From the NCBI GenBank assembly GCA_026874595.1, contig JAPPUL010000073.1, positions 1,263,973 to 1,327,972 of the forward strand: a stretch of DNA of 64,000 nt, read 5' to 3'. A program made the position numbers and the translations under genes. Shown here piece by piece: positions 55,638-64,000 of this stretch; the stretch's first letter is position 1, and each line of letters opens with the position of its first letter. The notes beneath the pieces were generated by a model. That model saw only the letters and a list, made by a program, of their open reading frames with translations. It was not told the origin of the DNA and did not search any database. The DNA comes from Sipunculus nudus (taxonomy: Eukaryota; Annelida; Sipuncula; Golfingiida; Sipunculidae).

Positions 55638-56207
55638 TTATTCCCTAACGTCAGCTACAATAAAACCTCTAAAATCGCCTAGTTTATAACCTATGGCTTT
55701 ATCGTTTGGATATTTTCTCTTTATGATTCTATAAGCTTTGGCATTTCTACTTTTAGCCGAGCCATGACATTGTATACAGCTTCCTTCCATATACAAAGGT
55801 TTTAATACTTTATAATGCTTGTTTGAGATCTCCCTGACGAGTAATTGCTTATACTTTTTATTCTTTTTGCTACCAGCTTCAAATTCTTGTAATAAACGCT
55901 TTTCAAGCTCGTCTTTAGGAAAGTTATTAGGATTTCTATTTTTAAGTGATATTCTTTTTACAGCAACACCTTCTTTAAATGATTTATTTAGAGAAGCTTT
56001 TAAAGAGCTGGCTTTTAAACTACAAAATGTTGCAGCTTTGACAGGGCCTCCGCTTTTCATATGTTTTATAAGATTTTGTTTTAAGGTTTTGCCGAATTTT
56101 TGGATTGCATTTTTACCTTTTGTCGTAGCTTCTTTTTTAGTTAGAGTACTTGCATTTGTACTAATAACAAGTGTAGAAACTATAAACAGTACCATAAATC
56201 TTTGCAT
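55638..56207 (-). CDS. DUF3365 (Tll0287-like) periplasmic haem protein
   Basis: 189 residues with a signal peptide. One c-type haem motif CIQCHG about residues 143-148. KYPNDKAIGYKLGDFRGFIVADV fits the DUF3365 end. These proteins are single-haem periplasmic sensors or redox proteins. Converges with the GLUG genes. Confidence 0.85.
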   Translation of the reverse strand: MQRFMVLFIVSTLVISTNASTLTKKEATTKGKNAIQKFGKTLKQNLIKHMKSGGPVKAATFCSLKASSLKASLNKSFKEGVAVKRISLKNRNPNNFPKDELEKRLLQEFEAGSKKNKKYKQLLVREISNKHYKVLKPLYMEGSCIQCHGSAKSRNAKAYRIIKRKYPNDKAIGYKLGDFRGFIVADVRE

Positions 56208-56332
56208 AGCTCACTCCTTATTAAGGGTTTAATAAAATGGCTTGGCTATATCACAATATACTAAATAATTACAAAAGAGGTATAAAGTAGATGTTAAAAA
56301 AAGAGTAATAAGTAGAAAACAGGGGGGAGAGG

Positions 56333-57904
56333 TTATAAAATAAGCGTCTTGAAGGCATCTTTTAAATGCTTAATAATGCTACTTGGGGTAATGCTATAAC
56401 TAGTTTCATGGGAACAGGCCTTATCGCCTGCAAGGCCATGAATATAAGCACCTAAAATACTACTATCAAGACCAGATAAACCTTGAGCCATAAAAGAGCC
56501 AATAATACCAGACAGGACATCACCAGAGCCGGCACATGCCATTCCTTCGTTGCCAGTAACATTAAAGTAGAATGATTTATCATGTGAAAAGATAGTGGAG
56601 TTTCTGCCTTTTAAAAGAATGTTAATGTTGTATTTGTTGGCGATATTAGGAAGCAATGCAAGTTTGTTAGCTATTATATGAGATGTGTCAAGTTTAGTCA
56701 AGCGTTGAAATTCTTTTATATGCGGGGTGATGACAATGTCAGCCGGGCTATTATTAAAAAGAGCAGCGATATTGTCGGACCATTTAGAGATAACATTAAT
56801 GCCATCAGCATCAATAATACACTTTCCATTATAATTATTTAGAATAGATTTTATTAATTCAAAATTGTCATAAGAAATACCAAGCCCGGGCCCAAAAACA
56901 ATAGAAGAGAAGGAATCAAGTCTCTCAGTTAATATATTCTTAGCCGAGGATGAGATAAAGCCATCCTTATTTTCTTCAAGAGGGATAGAGATACCTTCGG
57001 GGAAGGAATTACAAAAGTTGTTGCAAATAGAGGGAATAGAAGCAAGGGAGACAAGCCCACAACCAGATTTTAATGCGGCAATGCAAGTAAGGATAGGAGC
57101 CCCTAAAAATTGCCTTGAGCCACCAATGACAAGAACATGTCCGAAAATACCTTTATGAGCATTATGGGGTCTATTAGGTATAATACGACGAATGAGAGTC
57201 TCTGTAATTAAGTTCCCTGCAATAGATGAATCATTTATTAAAATAGGAGGGAACCCGATATTTACAATATGTAATTTACCAACAAAATCCTGTTTTGGGT
57301 AGTCGTTTAAGAACATCCCAATTTTAGGCAGTTCGATGGTAATGGTATGAGTAGCTTTGGTAGCGATTTGTGAAGGGGGGTTGTTGTCGTTGGTATGAAT
57401 CAAACCGGAAGGAGTATCAACAGCAAAAACGGTTTTATTAAATGCTGAGTTAATATCGCTTATAACGGATGCATAAAAGGGTTTAAGAGGGTGGTTAATA
57501 CCAGTTCCGAGCAAAGCGTCAATAATAGAGTCATGAGAAAAGAGTTTGTCTTTATGCAGATTCCAATCATTGTAGTTGTTTATGAAAAAGGTTTTGATAT
57601 TAAGTTTCTGCGAAGCAATAAAATTGATTAAGGAATCCCCTTTTAACCTATCCTGGTTACAAAAGATGTATAAAGCAGGAGAAAAGCCACGAGTAAAGAG
57701 CCACCTAGCGATGACAAAGCCATCGCCGCCATTGTTGCCAGGTCCGATAATGATAGCAGGGGATGAGATGGATGGAAATAGTTCAATAATTTTGGAGCAG
57801 ATGGCAATACCGGCATTTTCCATAAGGATAAGAGAAGGGATTTTAAAAACGTCAGAAGCAATACGGTCAATAGATTGAATAAGCATTTTATCAGGAACTT
57901 TCAT
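56333..57904 (-). CDS. nnr: NAD(P)HX epimerase/dehydratase
   Basis: About 523 residues with two domains: N-terminal NnrE epimerase (MENAGIAICSKI, GPGNNGGDGFVIARWLF, DALLGTG) and C-terminal NnrD dehydratase (HVLVIGGSRQFLGAP, IVFGPGLGI, GNEGMACAGSGDVLSGIIG). It repairs damaged (hydrated) NADH/NADPH. The frame is open upstream, but ATG 57904 gives the normal start (MKVPDKMLIQ). The lagging-strand, pyrimidine-rich coding strand is typical of this window. It follows the 57921 gene by 16 bases. Confidence 0.92.
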   Translation of the reverse strand: MKVPDKMLIQSIDRIASDVFKIPSLILMENAGIAICSKIIELFPSISSPAIIIGPGNNGGDGFVIARWLFTRGFSPALYIFCNQDRLKGDSLINFIASQKLNIKTFFINNYNDWNLHKDKLFSHDSIIDALLGTGINHPLKPFYASVISDINSAFNKTVFAVDTPSGLIHTNDNNPPSQIATKATHTITIELPKIGMFLNDYPKQDFVGKLHIVNIGFPPILINDSSIAGNLITETLIRRIIPNRPHNAHKGIFGHVLVIGGSRQFLGAPILTCIAALKSGCGLVSLASIPSICNNFCNSFPEGISIPLEENKDGFISSSAKNILTERLDSFSSIVFGPGLGISYDNFELIKSILNNYNGKCIIDADGINVISKWSDNIAALFNNSPADIVITPHIKEFQRLTKLDTSHIIANKLALLPNIANKYNINILLKGRNSTIFSHDKSFYFNVTGNEGMACAGSGDVLSGIIGSFMAQGLSGLDSSILGAYIHGLAGDKACSHETSYSITPSSIIKHLKDAFKTLIL

Positions 57905-57920
57905 ACAAATTAAATACAAG

Positions 57921-59318
57921 TTAGTTATAAAAGTGAGCAACGATTTTATTTTGATAAGAGACCAAAAAAGCAATATTCTCATTAGGAGAAAGGTCTAAGT
58001 TGATGTTGTAAATATCTTTGACTTTAGGGATTTGAATAGAACGGGAGGAAGTAGATTTGGTATTAATGTTAATTATGTTGAAGAAGTAGTTATACATAAA
58101 ATTTTGGTTATTATAAAAGAACTTACTGGGTGAGTAAAGGAAAATATTGTTCTGAGCAGTAATACCGAAAATGGAGCTATCGATTTCAAAATCTTTTCTT
58201 AAAGTTAAAATCGGCTTAAGCTTATTTCGCAAGAAGTTATCAAGGTCGATATTCAAAGAATAAATACGTTTAAAAGCGGGAAGATATTTTTCTTTAGAAT
58301 TGAGCCTGTCCTGAGGGTAATAAGCGGCAAGGAAGACGAGTTTTTTGGTAAGAGGGCTTATTTTGATATCTTCAATAGAAAGAGAATATCCTTGAACAGA
58401 AGGGATAATGGAAGAGACATTTTTCTTATAAGAGAGTAGTTGTCCGAGGTGGTCAAAAACGAATAGATTAAAAGGCCTAATATTATTTTGCTTAAAGTCT
58501 TTGAAGATAAGATAAAGGTAGTTGTTTTTATCGGTGTAGAGGAGGTGCAAAGCGCCCTGGTCGTTAAAGGCGAGAGAATGAGGGATATTAGAAGTATTAT
58601 TGATTTTACCAGACTTACCGATTTTAAAAATGAGTTTACCATGCTTATTAAACTTGAGAATAATTAAGCTATTATTGTAGTTATGCCTAACGCTATTGTT
58701 TTTTTGGTTTAAGTTAGGCTTGGAATGGTTTGTAGAACTTTGTAAATCGAGTACATAGAAGTCTCCGTTGGAATCAACAGAGCAATGGTAAATGAGGTTA
58801 AAAGGAAAATGAACGGTTTTGGCATGGATGTTGGTGCTGTTGTCGTTGTCTTTGAAGTTAACTTTAAAAGAGAAGTTAATATTTTGACCTATGATAAGGG
58901 AATTCTTGGAATGGATGTTAGTAATGCTTAAGAAGTTTCTGTTTGGAGCGATGTAAGCGATAGAGTTTTTGTCGAAGAAAACTTTTTGCGAATTAAAAGC
59001 CTTATTATGGTTAAGGAACTTATGAGAGGTTGTTTTTTTATTAGAATCGTATGAGTTATAAATCTTAGACATATAAGATTTAGAAAAAGAGCTATCACTT
59101 TTGTTATTTTGTATTACTGGGGAGGTAGTAGTAGAATGTTTTTTGGGCTTGGGATTTAGGAGATTTTGTTTTGTAGAGATAGGGGAGGTCATGATATTGA
59201 CAGTGAGCTTACTTTTAGAGAAGGAGCCGATCTTTTCATCGCAAGCAATAAAAGCAAGAGCAAGGCAAGTTAAAATAAAGCCAAAAAACAGATAATGTAA
59301 AAAAGGTTTAAAAGCCAT
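57921..59318 (-). CDS. unknown lipoprotein, beta-propeller-like
   Basis: About 465 residues. ATG 59318 begins a lipoprotein signal with lipobox AFIAC. A Ser/Lys/Asn-rich linker (to about residue 110) is followed by repeats of the form 'NGDFYVLDLQSS', 'LIILKFNKHGKLIFKIGK' and 'IPHSLAFNDQGALHLLY', which look like blades of a beta-propeller (NHL/6-bladed type). No catalytic motif. Spirochaetes have similar lipoproteins of unknown function. First gene of a two-gene unit with nnr. Confidence 0.6.
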   Translation of the reverse strand: MAFKPFLHYLFFGFILTCLALAFIACDEKIGSFSKSKLTVNIMTSPISTKQNLLNPKPKKHSTTTSPVIQNNKSDSSFSKSYMSKIYNSYDSNKKTTSHKFLNHNKAFNSQKVFFDKNSIAYIAPNRNFLSITNIHSKNSLIIGQNINFSFKVNFKDNDNSTNIHAKTVHFPFNLIYHCSVDSNGDFYVLDLQSSTNHSKPNLNQKNNSVRHNYNNSLIILKFNKHGKLIFKIGKSGKINNTSNIPHSLAFNDQGALHLLYTDKNNYLYLIFKDFKQNNIRPFNLFVFDHLGQLLSYKKNVSSIIPSVQGYSLSIEDIKISPLTKKLVFLAAYYPQDRLNSKEKYLPAFKRIYSLNIDLDNFLRNKLKPILTLRKDFEIDSSIFGITAQNNIFLYSPSKFFYNNQNFMYNYFFNIININTKSTSSRSIQIPKVKDIYNINLDLSPNENIAFLVSYQNKIVAHFYN

Positions 59319-59664
59319 AGAAATAAGGGTCAAAAATAAAAATAAAGCCAACAGTTAGAAAGTAAAAAGTTAGAAAGTAAAAAGTTAGAAAGTAAAAAAA
59401 AACTAAAGCCCAAAGCTACTTATAAAGGTATCGAGCTTGAGTATACTAAAATACAAAATAAAAGAGATATAAATTACAAATAAATTAAAAAAATAGTAAA
59501 AAAAATAGCAAAAAAAGGAATAAAATAAAACCTAAGAAGGGGAAAGGAAGAGAAAAGGGGAAAGGAAGAGAAAAGGGGAAAGGGGGAAAAGGGGAAAGGG
59601 GGAAAAGGGGAAAAGGGGAAAGGGGGAAAAGGAGAAAGGGGGGAAAAGGAGAAAGGAAAAAGAG
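59319..59664. other. gap with low-complexity sequence between lipoprotein and 59665 gene
   Basis: About 346 bases between divergent genes. AGAAAGTAAAAAGTT repeats (59354-59395, about three units of 15 bases), then an AT-rich part, then the homopurine tract. No RNA gene or ORF I trust. Confidence 0.5.
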
Positions 59665-59665
59665 A
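59534..59665 (+). repeat. 132-base uninterrupted homopurine tract
   Basis: From 59534 to 59665 the + strand is only A and G, with many AAAAGGGG and AAAGGGGG runs. It ends at the first base of the start codon of the next gene. Such tracts can form triplex (H-DNA) and stall replication. Confidence 0.9.
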
Positions 59666-60516
59666 TGAAAAAAGGGAAAAAAGAAAGAGTATGGGAAAGG
59701 CGTGAGGGTCAAAGGCGTGAGGGTCAAAGGAGGAAGGTAGTAAAATTAATTCTAATATACTTGCTATTTTGCATTTCTTCAGAAAAAGGAAAAGATGTTT
59801 ATAGTGCAAATAGGGTTTCAAATGAGCTTATATGGTGGAGCAATGTAGCTGTTGGATTTAATACAGAAGCGAGCGTACTTAAATACCAGAGGAAATATAT
59901 AAGGGAATGGACGAACGTAGAATTGCTAATGAAAGGTTATATGGGGACAAAAGATATATATGAGAAGATGTTTATAGTTGAGCGACTATGTGATTTTGCA
60001 AAAGAAGAAAAGGTTTTAGATTTCGTATTAAAGAGTATAGATTACGATGGAGTGGGGAGGAGGGGTAAAGGGTTAGAATCCTATTGGAAGTTGCAAGTAA
60101 CAGGGCTTTACAATCTGGGTTTAAAGGGAGAGAGTTTGTCGGATAAAGGTAAGGTAAAGGTACAAAAGCTAGCGAAGAAGTTGTTTATAGATGGTAAGGA
60201 TGGGCGAGTGGAGGTATCGGCTGGCATAACGTTGTCAAAACTTGTTGTAGGAGGGTCTGAAGGGTCTAAAGGGTTAAAACACAGGTTATTAAAACGAGAG
60301 ACGATATCGCAGATACTGAATAAGAAGATGTTTTTAGTAGGTTCCCGTCGTCGTTTCAAGGAGGATGCCTATATGGCATGGGGGCTTGGGCGGGCGGCCT
60401 TAGAACTTAAGGATCGAGACACGGCATTAGGTTTACGCTATCTTAGGAAGGGCAGCTATCCGAAGAAAGTGCTTAAATATTTAGATAAGGTAATAAAGGA
60501 GTTAGAAAGGGGATAG
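59665..60516 (+). CDS. unknown exported helical protein
   Basis: 283 residues. An Arg/Lys-rich start with a 15-base direct repeat (EGQRREGQRR, 59697-59730), then a hydrophobic signal (VKLILIYLLFCISS). The rest is helical and might be HEAT-like (LEMKGY-type alternation, ELKDRDTALGLRYLRKG). No family is certain. The true start may lie within the repeat. Next to a DUF2064 gene on the same strand. Confidence 0.55.
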   Translation: MKKGKKERVWERREGQRREGQRRKVVKLILIYLLFCISSEKGKDVYSANRVSNELIWWSNVAVGFNTEASVLKYQRKYIREWTNVELLMKGYMGTKDIYEKMFIVERLCDFAKEEKVLDFVLKSIDYDGVGRRGKGLESYWKLQVTGLYNLGLKGESLSDKGKVKVQKLAKKLFIDGKDGRVEVSAGITLSKLVVGGSEGSKGLKHRLLKRETISQILNKKMFLVGSRRRFKEDAYMAWGLGRAALELKDRDTALGLRYLRKGSYPKKVLKYLDKVIKELERG

Positions 60517-60598
60517 GGCAATAAGCGGAGATAGGGCAATAAGCGGAGAATGGGGTAAGAATAAGAATGTAATAAAATATTTTTGGAAGGGGGTAAAA

Positions 60599-61501
60599 TT
60601 GGAAGGATGTCAAGAAGGAGGTCAAGAAGGAGGTCAAGAAGGGGGTCAAGAAGGGGGTCAAGAAGGAGGAGAGTATAAGAGGCAAGAGAATGGGATAGTA
60701 ATGTATGTAAAAAGGCCAATAGAGGGAAAGGTAAAGACTCGTTTAACGGGAAAAAGTGGACTAAGTAAAGAGGGAGCAGCGAGGTTGTACGAGAGCTTAC
60801 TGTACGATTTAGTCAAATTATTTAAAGAAGGGAGCAAAAGCTTTGCAGCGGCTGAAGGGGAGGGGAAGGGGAAGGATGGGAAGGGGAAGGATGGGAATCT
60901 AGTTTTTGAAGGGGGAAGTAATTATGATTTATATATATGCGCAAGGGAATATAGTTTTGGACTTGAGCTTTCGGAGGAGTTAGGGATTTTAGTAATAGAA
61001 GATAGGGGGGGAGGAGAGATAGGTTTGGCGATGTTGGGCAGTCTAGAGGATATGTTTGAGCTTGGGTATAAGAAGGTGGTGATACTGGGTTCGGACTTAC
61101 CTTATATAAGGCCTTCTGATGCAATAGAAATATTCAAGTTGTTAACGAACAATGATTACGTACTAGGGTCGGATGGGCGTGGTGGTTTTTATATACTTGG
61201 GACGAAGAGGGTGGAGGGGAAGCTATTTAGTAATATTGAATGGAGTGTGGGTAGAGATTATGAAATATTGATAGAGAGGATAGAAAGCCTAGGCTATAAC
61301 TTGCATAAGTATAAAGAGAGCAAAGATATAAACTTTCCTTCAGATGTTGCAAAGCTTTATAGAGAGGTATTAGGGGGGGATAAAGGGGGGGATACAGGAG
61401 GCAGGGGAAGAAGATTTAAAGAAGAGATGCCCAAAACAGTAGATATGCTTAGTAAATTATTTCACGTGAAACATAAAGAAAAAGGGATTGATTTTGAGTA
61501 A
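60599..61501 (+). CDS. DUF2064/TIGR04282-like glycosyltransferase-fold protein
   Basis: 300 residues with TTG start. The first 25 residues are a (QEGG) repeat from a 12-base unit. The core fits the TIGR04282 family: IVMYVKRPIEGKVKTRL, then YDLYICA, KKVVILGSDLPYI (metal-binding Asp) and the late DGRGGFYILGT. Some relatives take part in arsenosugar synthesis, but most are unassigned. The C-terminal tail (HVKH) overlaps a parS-like site. Confidence 0.7.
   Translation: MEGCQEGGQEGGQEGGQEGGQEGGEYKRQENGIVMYVKRPIEGKVKTRLTGKSGLSKEGAARLYESLLYDLVKLFKEGSKSFAAAEGEGKGKDGKGKDGNLVFEGGSNYDLYICAREYSFGLELSEELGILVIEDRGGGEIGLAMLGSLEDMFELGYKKVVILGSDLPYIRPSDAIEIFKLLTNNDYVLGSDGRGGFYILGTKRVEGKLFSNIEWSVGRDYEILIERIESLGYNLHKYKESKDINFPSDVAKLYREVLGGDKGGDTGGRGRRFKEEMPKTVDMLSKLFHVKHKEKGIDFE
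60606..60665 (+). repeat. 12-base tandem repeat coding (QEGG)n
   Basis: Five units of the type TCAAGAAGGAGG/GGGG at the start of the DUF2064 gene. Being in multiples of three, it alters protein length without frameshift. Confidence 0.85.
61458..61473. promoter_or_regulatory. parS-like ParB site
   Basis: TATTTCACGTGAAACA matches the 16-base parS consensus TGTTTCACGTGAAACA at 15 of 16 positions. It is inside the end of the DUF2064 gene, encoding FHVKH. Distance to dnaA about 53 kb, fitting an origin-proximal cluster. Confidence 0.65.
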
Positions 61502-61502
61502 T

Positions 61503-62642
61503 TTACTTGTGCAAGTCTTTGAGAATATTGTGTAAAGATACAGGAGTATTTGCTTTCTTAGAGTACTCACGAATTAATCTCTTCAAAGTATCTATAGAAA
61601 CATCCCGTCTCAGTAAAGGATTCTTTCTATTTAGACTGTAATCTTTGTGCTTGTCAAGAAACTTAAGCGCAAATTTAATTGAAGTTATAGAAACAAATAC
61701 CCCCCCATTATGCTTTAAAACCTGACAAATTCTATCAGCAGAACTAAATATATAAATACCCATAGACTCACTCTCGTTCGTTACCCTCCCCTCACCAAAA
61801 GTAGAAAAAAGCCAATCGCGAATAACAGCTATATCACTACCCTTAAAATAAAACGAAATCGAATTAAGACCTTCAAAATGAGCAGGAATATTAGAAAAAT
61901 TTAAAACCAAATAATTTTGAGGCAAATAGTTAGCATCCCCAAATATACTAATAGACTGAGGATAGGAAAGCATGTAGTATCTTTCTTGCAAAGAACTAAT
62001 AAGAACTTCAATACGCTTAAGAACCTCTTCCCTAGAAAGTTCAAAAGATAAAGATTTTTTAGATAAAAATGTAATAACTTTATCAAAATCATCATCAGGA
62101 ACAAAAACAGAATCCGCTATAGAAGGTGTTCCCTTGTGGAACACAAAATAGGTATAATAAGAATACCCAACCTTCCGATATGATACAGATAGCGTCTGAT
62201 AGCCTTTACTAAGTAATGCCCTTTTGAAAAAAAAAGACTTTTTAAGCTTTGTCAAAATATAAAAAACAGGTTCATCCAAAGTTACAAACTTATTATAAAA
62301 TGCAACGAAGTTATCTTTTTCAAGCATATAAGAAGATTTTATAACCTTAGAATTTATAACCGCCTCAAGCCTCTTTGAAGCTTTATCTTGCAAAGCCTTA
62401 GAAAAACGCAATGATGATAAATTAAAATTATTCCTCATGCCATTTGCAAACTCAAAAAGCTTATCCTCCTCAGAAGATGCTTTTTTAGCCGGAATCAAAA
62501 TCATAGAATGCTTAGGCAGTTTAGAAGGTAGCGCATAAACAGAATTATAAGAAAAAATAGAAATATAAATAAATCCAAGAATAAAGCTAATAAAGTTTAA
62601 AAACAAATCTCTAAATAAAACTAAACGCCAAAACCAAAACAT
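61503..62642 (-). CDS. unknown exported protein with a possible CAP-like domain
   Basis: 379 residues, N-terminal hydrophobic signal/anchor (about 10-38). Residues about 60-175 faintly resemble a CAP/SCP domain (FANGMRNNFNLSSLRFSKALQDKASKRL, then RALLSKGYQTLSVSYRKVGYSYYTYFVF). The remaining 200 residues are not recognised. Tail-to-tail with the DUF2064 gene at one-base spacing. The coding strand is G/T-rich, unlike the other - strand genes. Confidence 0.55.
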   Translation of the reverse strand: MFWFWRLVLFRDLFLNFISFILGFIYISIFSYNSVYALPSKLPKHSMILIPAKKASSEEDKLFEFANGMRNNFNLSSLRFSKALQDKASKRLEAVINSKVIKSSYMLEKDNFVAFYNKFVTLDEPVFYILTKLKKSFFFKRALLSKGYQTLSVSYRKVGYSYYTYFVFHKGTPSIADSVFVPDDDFDKVITFLSKKSLSFELSREEVLKRIEVLISSLQERYYMLSYPQSISIFGDANYLPQNYLVLNFSNIPAHFEGLNSISFYFKGSDIAVIRDWLFSTFGEGRVTNESESMGIYIFSSADRICQVLKHNGGVFVSITSIKFALKFLDKHKDYSLNRKNPLLRRDVSIDTLKRLIREYSKKANTPVSLHNILKDLHK

Positions 62643-62935
62643 AAATAAAATATACGGAACGATCTACAAATAATGTGAGTGTTTAAAACAAAAAAGAATA
62701 AATAGAATTAATAAATAGAATTAATAAATAGAATTAAAAACAATTAAAAACAATTTATTAAAGTATATTTGGCGCTCTATAAAAAAATGTAGATTATATA
62801 AAAGATTATATAATTAATATACTCTTAATATACTCTTAATCAATAGAAGGATTTTTAAAACCTACTAAGAGAAACAGTATATAAAATCTTAAGAATATCA
62901 AATGTTTAAGAAATAGTTAGTAAACTATAATAGTC
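62643..62935 (+). other. gap with direct repeats before ABC exporter
   Basis: About 293 bases, AT-rich. AATAAATAGAATT repeats three times (about 62699-62737), AAAAACAATT twice, and AATATACTCTT twice (62817-62838). Divergent promoters are expected. No RNA gene seen. Confidence 0.5.
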
Positions 62936-64000
62936 ATGGAAAAACAGGATATAGATAAAGAAATAGATAAAGTGCAAAATCCACAAACAAACAAACAAAA
63001 AACAAAAAACAAAAAACAACAAAAAATAGACAGCAAGATACTAAAACTAATTTGGCAGCTTATAACCCCTCATAAATATAAACTTATCCTGTCAATAGCC
63101 ATACTCCTTATAAGCAAGGGACTATTAGTATTTATCCCAATAGGTATAAAGTTTGGTGTAGATATCTTAATTCAAAAACCCATAGAAGTTAACCTATTTG
63201 GACAACAAATATACTACTCAAACACTCTAAGCTTATACAACATAGGCTCACTCCTATTTGCAATACTCCTAGCCCAATATATAGCAACATATATTCAAAT
63301 ATACCTAACAAATAAAGTCGGCCTTGAAATGATGCGTCAACTAAGAGAACAGGTATTTCAACATACAATAAACCAATCAATAAAATTTTATAACAAAAAT
63401 AGAATAGGACTACTCCTAACACGCATAGTTCACGATATACAAACACTAAATGAACTATTTGTAACAGGTATCCCAACAATATTTGGTGACCTCTTTCTAG
63501 TCCTAAGCATATTAGTTATGTCCTTTTTCCTAGATTTTAAACTAGCTCTAGTAAGCCTCGTCACACTCCCATTCCTATACCTAGGCATGATGATATTTAA
63601 ACGATATTCAAGAAAATCATTCCTAGCCATAAGAACAAAATTAGCTAATATGAATGCATTCTTACAATCAGCCGTAAGCGGTATAAAAATAGTCCAATCA
63701 TTTAATCGACAAGCCAAAATGTATCGAATATTTACAAGACTACAAAAAAACTATTTCCTCGAATACTTACGCACAGTTAAAATCTATTCTTACTACTTCC
63801 CCGTACTAGACTCCTTCAGCGTCCTGTCTCGTGTGTTTATAATCTTATTTGGCTCCTACTGGATTTACACCGGCAGCAGCGACATTGCAAGCCTAATTGC
63901 ATTCCTTTTCTTCTCGCAAATGTTCTTCCACCCACTAAGAGAATTAAGCGATCAATATAGCGTCCTACAATCAGCTCTAGCATCAGGCGAGAAGATTTTC
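62936..64000 (+). CDS. ABC exporter (MsbA-like), 5' part only
   Basis: Open from ATG 62936 to the window end (355 codons), so the ATPase domain lies outside. A Lys/Gln/Asn-rich N-terminal tail of about 30 residues is followed by an ABC-transporter type 1 membrane domain: LIWQLITPHKYKLILSI, the coupling-helix-like FYNKNRIGLLLTRIVHDIQ and the VQSFNRQAKMYRIF and FFSQMFFHPLRELSDQ segments. Likely a lipid or drug exporter such as MsbA. The coding strand is A/C-rich, unlike the other + strand genes. Confidence 0.85.
   Translation, partial: MEKQDIDKEIDKVQNPQTNKQKTKNKKQQKIDSKILKLIWQLITPHKYKLILSIAILLISKGLLVFIPIGIKFGVDILIQKPIEVNLFGQQIYYSNTLSLYNIGSLLFAILLAQYIATYIQIYLTNKVGLEMMRQLREQVFQHTINQSIKFYNKNRIGLLLTRIVHDIQTLNELFVTGIPTIFGDLFLVLSILVMSFFLDFKLALVSLVTLPFLYLGMMIFKRYSRKSFLAIRTKLANMNAFLQSAVSGIKIVQSFNRQAKMYRIFTRLQKNYFLEYLRTVKIYSYYFPVLDSFSVLSRVFIILFGSYWIYTGSSDIASLIAFLFFSQMFFHPLRELSDQYSVLQSALASGEKIF

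Noticed and set aside
59474-59821. Two long overlapping - strand ORFs in the homopurine region
   Set aside because: Pure Phe/Pro/Leu/Ser low-complexity read-through of the purine tract.
1-64000. Insertion sequences, prophage, rRNA or cas genes
   Set aside because: No transposase, integrase, phage structural, rRNA or Cas protein sequence was seen in any frame listed or read.

Overview
This 64 kb window comes from the replication-origin region of a low-GC bacterium that is almost certainly a spirochaete. The supporting evidence is two FlaA-type flagellar sheath proteins (2922-3836 and 14638-15909), a radical SAM protein of the spirochaete-restricted spiro-SPASM type (39220-40755), a FliL-like protein and a chemoreceptor. 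An LptC-like protein indicates an outer membrane with LPS-like export. I cannot fix the family or genus. Strand composition is very uneven. Left of dnaA the + strand is pyrimidine-rich (C over G). Right of dnaA it becomes strongly purine-rich (G over C), so the origin lies close to 8.1-8.5 kb. Most long ORFs opposite real genes in the purine-rich part are composition artefacts.

Layout. 1-3.8 kb: a DUF4105 (Lnb-like) membrane protein, a small protein, a 3-hydroxyisobutyrate dehydrogenase-like enzyme and FlaA. 3.9-8.1 kb: a leftward FbpABC-type (probably ferric iron) ABC importer. 8.1-11.3 kb: origin region, dnaA and dnaN. 11.4-14.6 kb: Trk potassium uptake genes (trkA, trkH) followed by a P-II gene. 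14.6-18.7 kb: a second, longer FlaA-like protein, an HtrA protease, tRNA-Val and two unknown small proteins. 18.7-25.7 kb: hisG and hisZ, a split transketolase, a CRISPR-like array of five identical repeats with four nearly identical spacers, and uvrC. 25.7-26.3 kb: a decayed dihydrofolate-reductase-like gene. 26.5-33.8 kb: a cyclic-nucleotide-binding protein, an AmgK-like sugar kinase and a molybdenum-cofactor cluster (moaCB fusion, moeA, moaA, moaD, moaE, mobA). 34.2-43.3 kb: a MurU-like nucleotidyltransferase, LptC-like, HDOD, orphan histidine kinase, AEC carrier, spiro-SPASM, polyferredoxin and chemoreceptor. 43.4-51.9 kb: a pteridine-reductase-like SDR, FliL-like, an FMN-binding protein with a basic tail, TrpB2, two unknown membrane proteins, and a short-chain fatty-acid/CoA-transferase operon (atoE, atoA, atoD). 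52.1-55.6 kb: three tandem, mosaic GLUG-repeat lipoproteins. 55.6-64 kb: a haem-binding DUF3365 protein, NnrD/NnrE, a lipoprotein, a 132-nt homopurine tract, a DUF2064 protein, a CAP-like protein and the start of an MsbA-like ABC exporter cut by the window edge.

How it fits together. The window joins chromosome maintenance (dnaA, dnaN, two parS-like sites), envelope and motility functions, an anaerobe-style metabolism (Moco synthesis, CoA-transferase, ferredoxins) and possible cell-wall recycling (AmgK/MurU-like pair). Short direct repeats of 9-17 bp are common both between and within genes. A block at about 44.2-55.6 kb lacks the strong strand bias of its surroundings, and the bias reverses after about 61.5 kb. 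Both may mark inversion or transfer. The most unusual items are the near-uniform CRISPR-like array, the mosaic GLUG lipoprotein family, the P-II gene downstream of trkAH, and the combination of a long-form HisG with HisZ.
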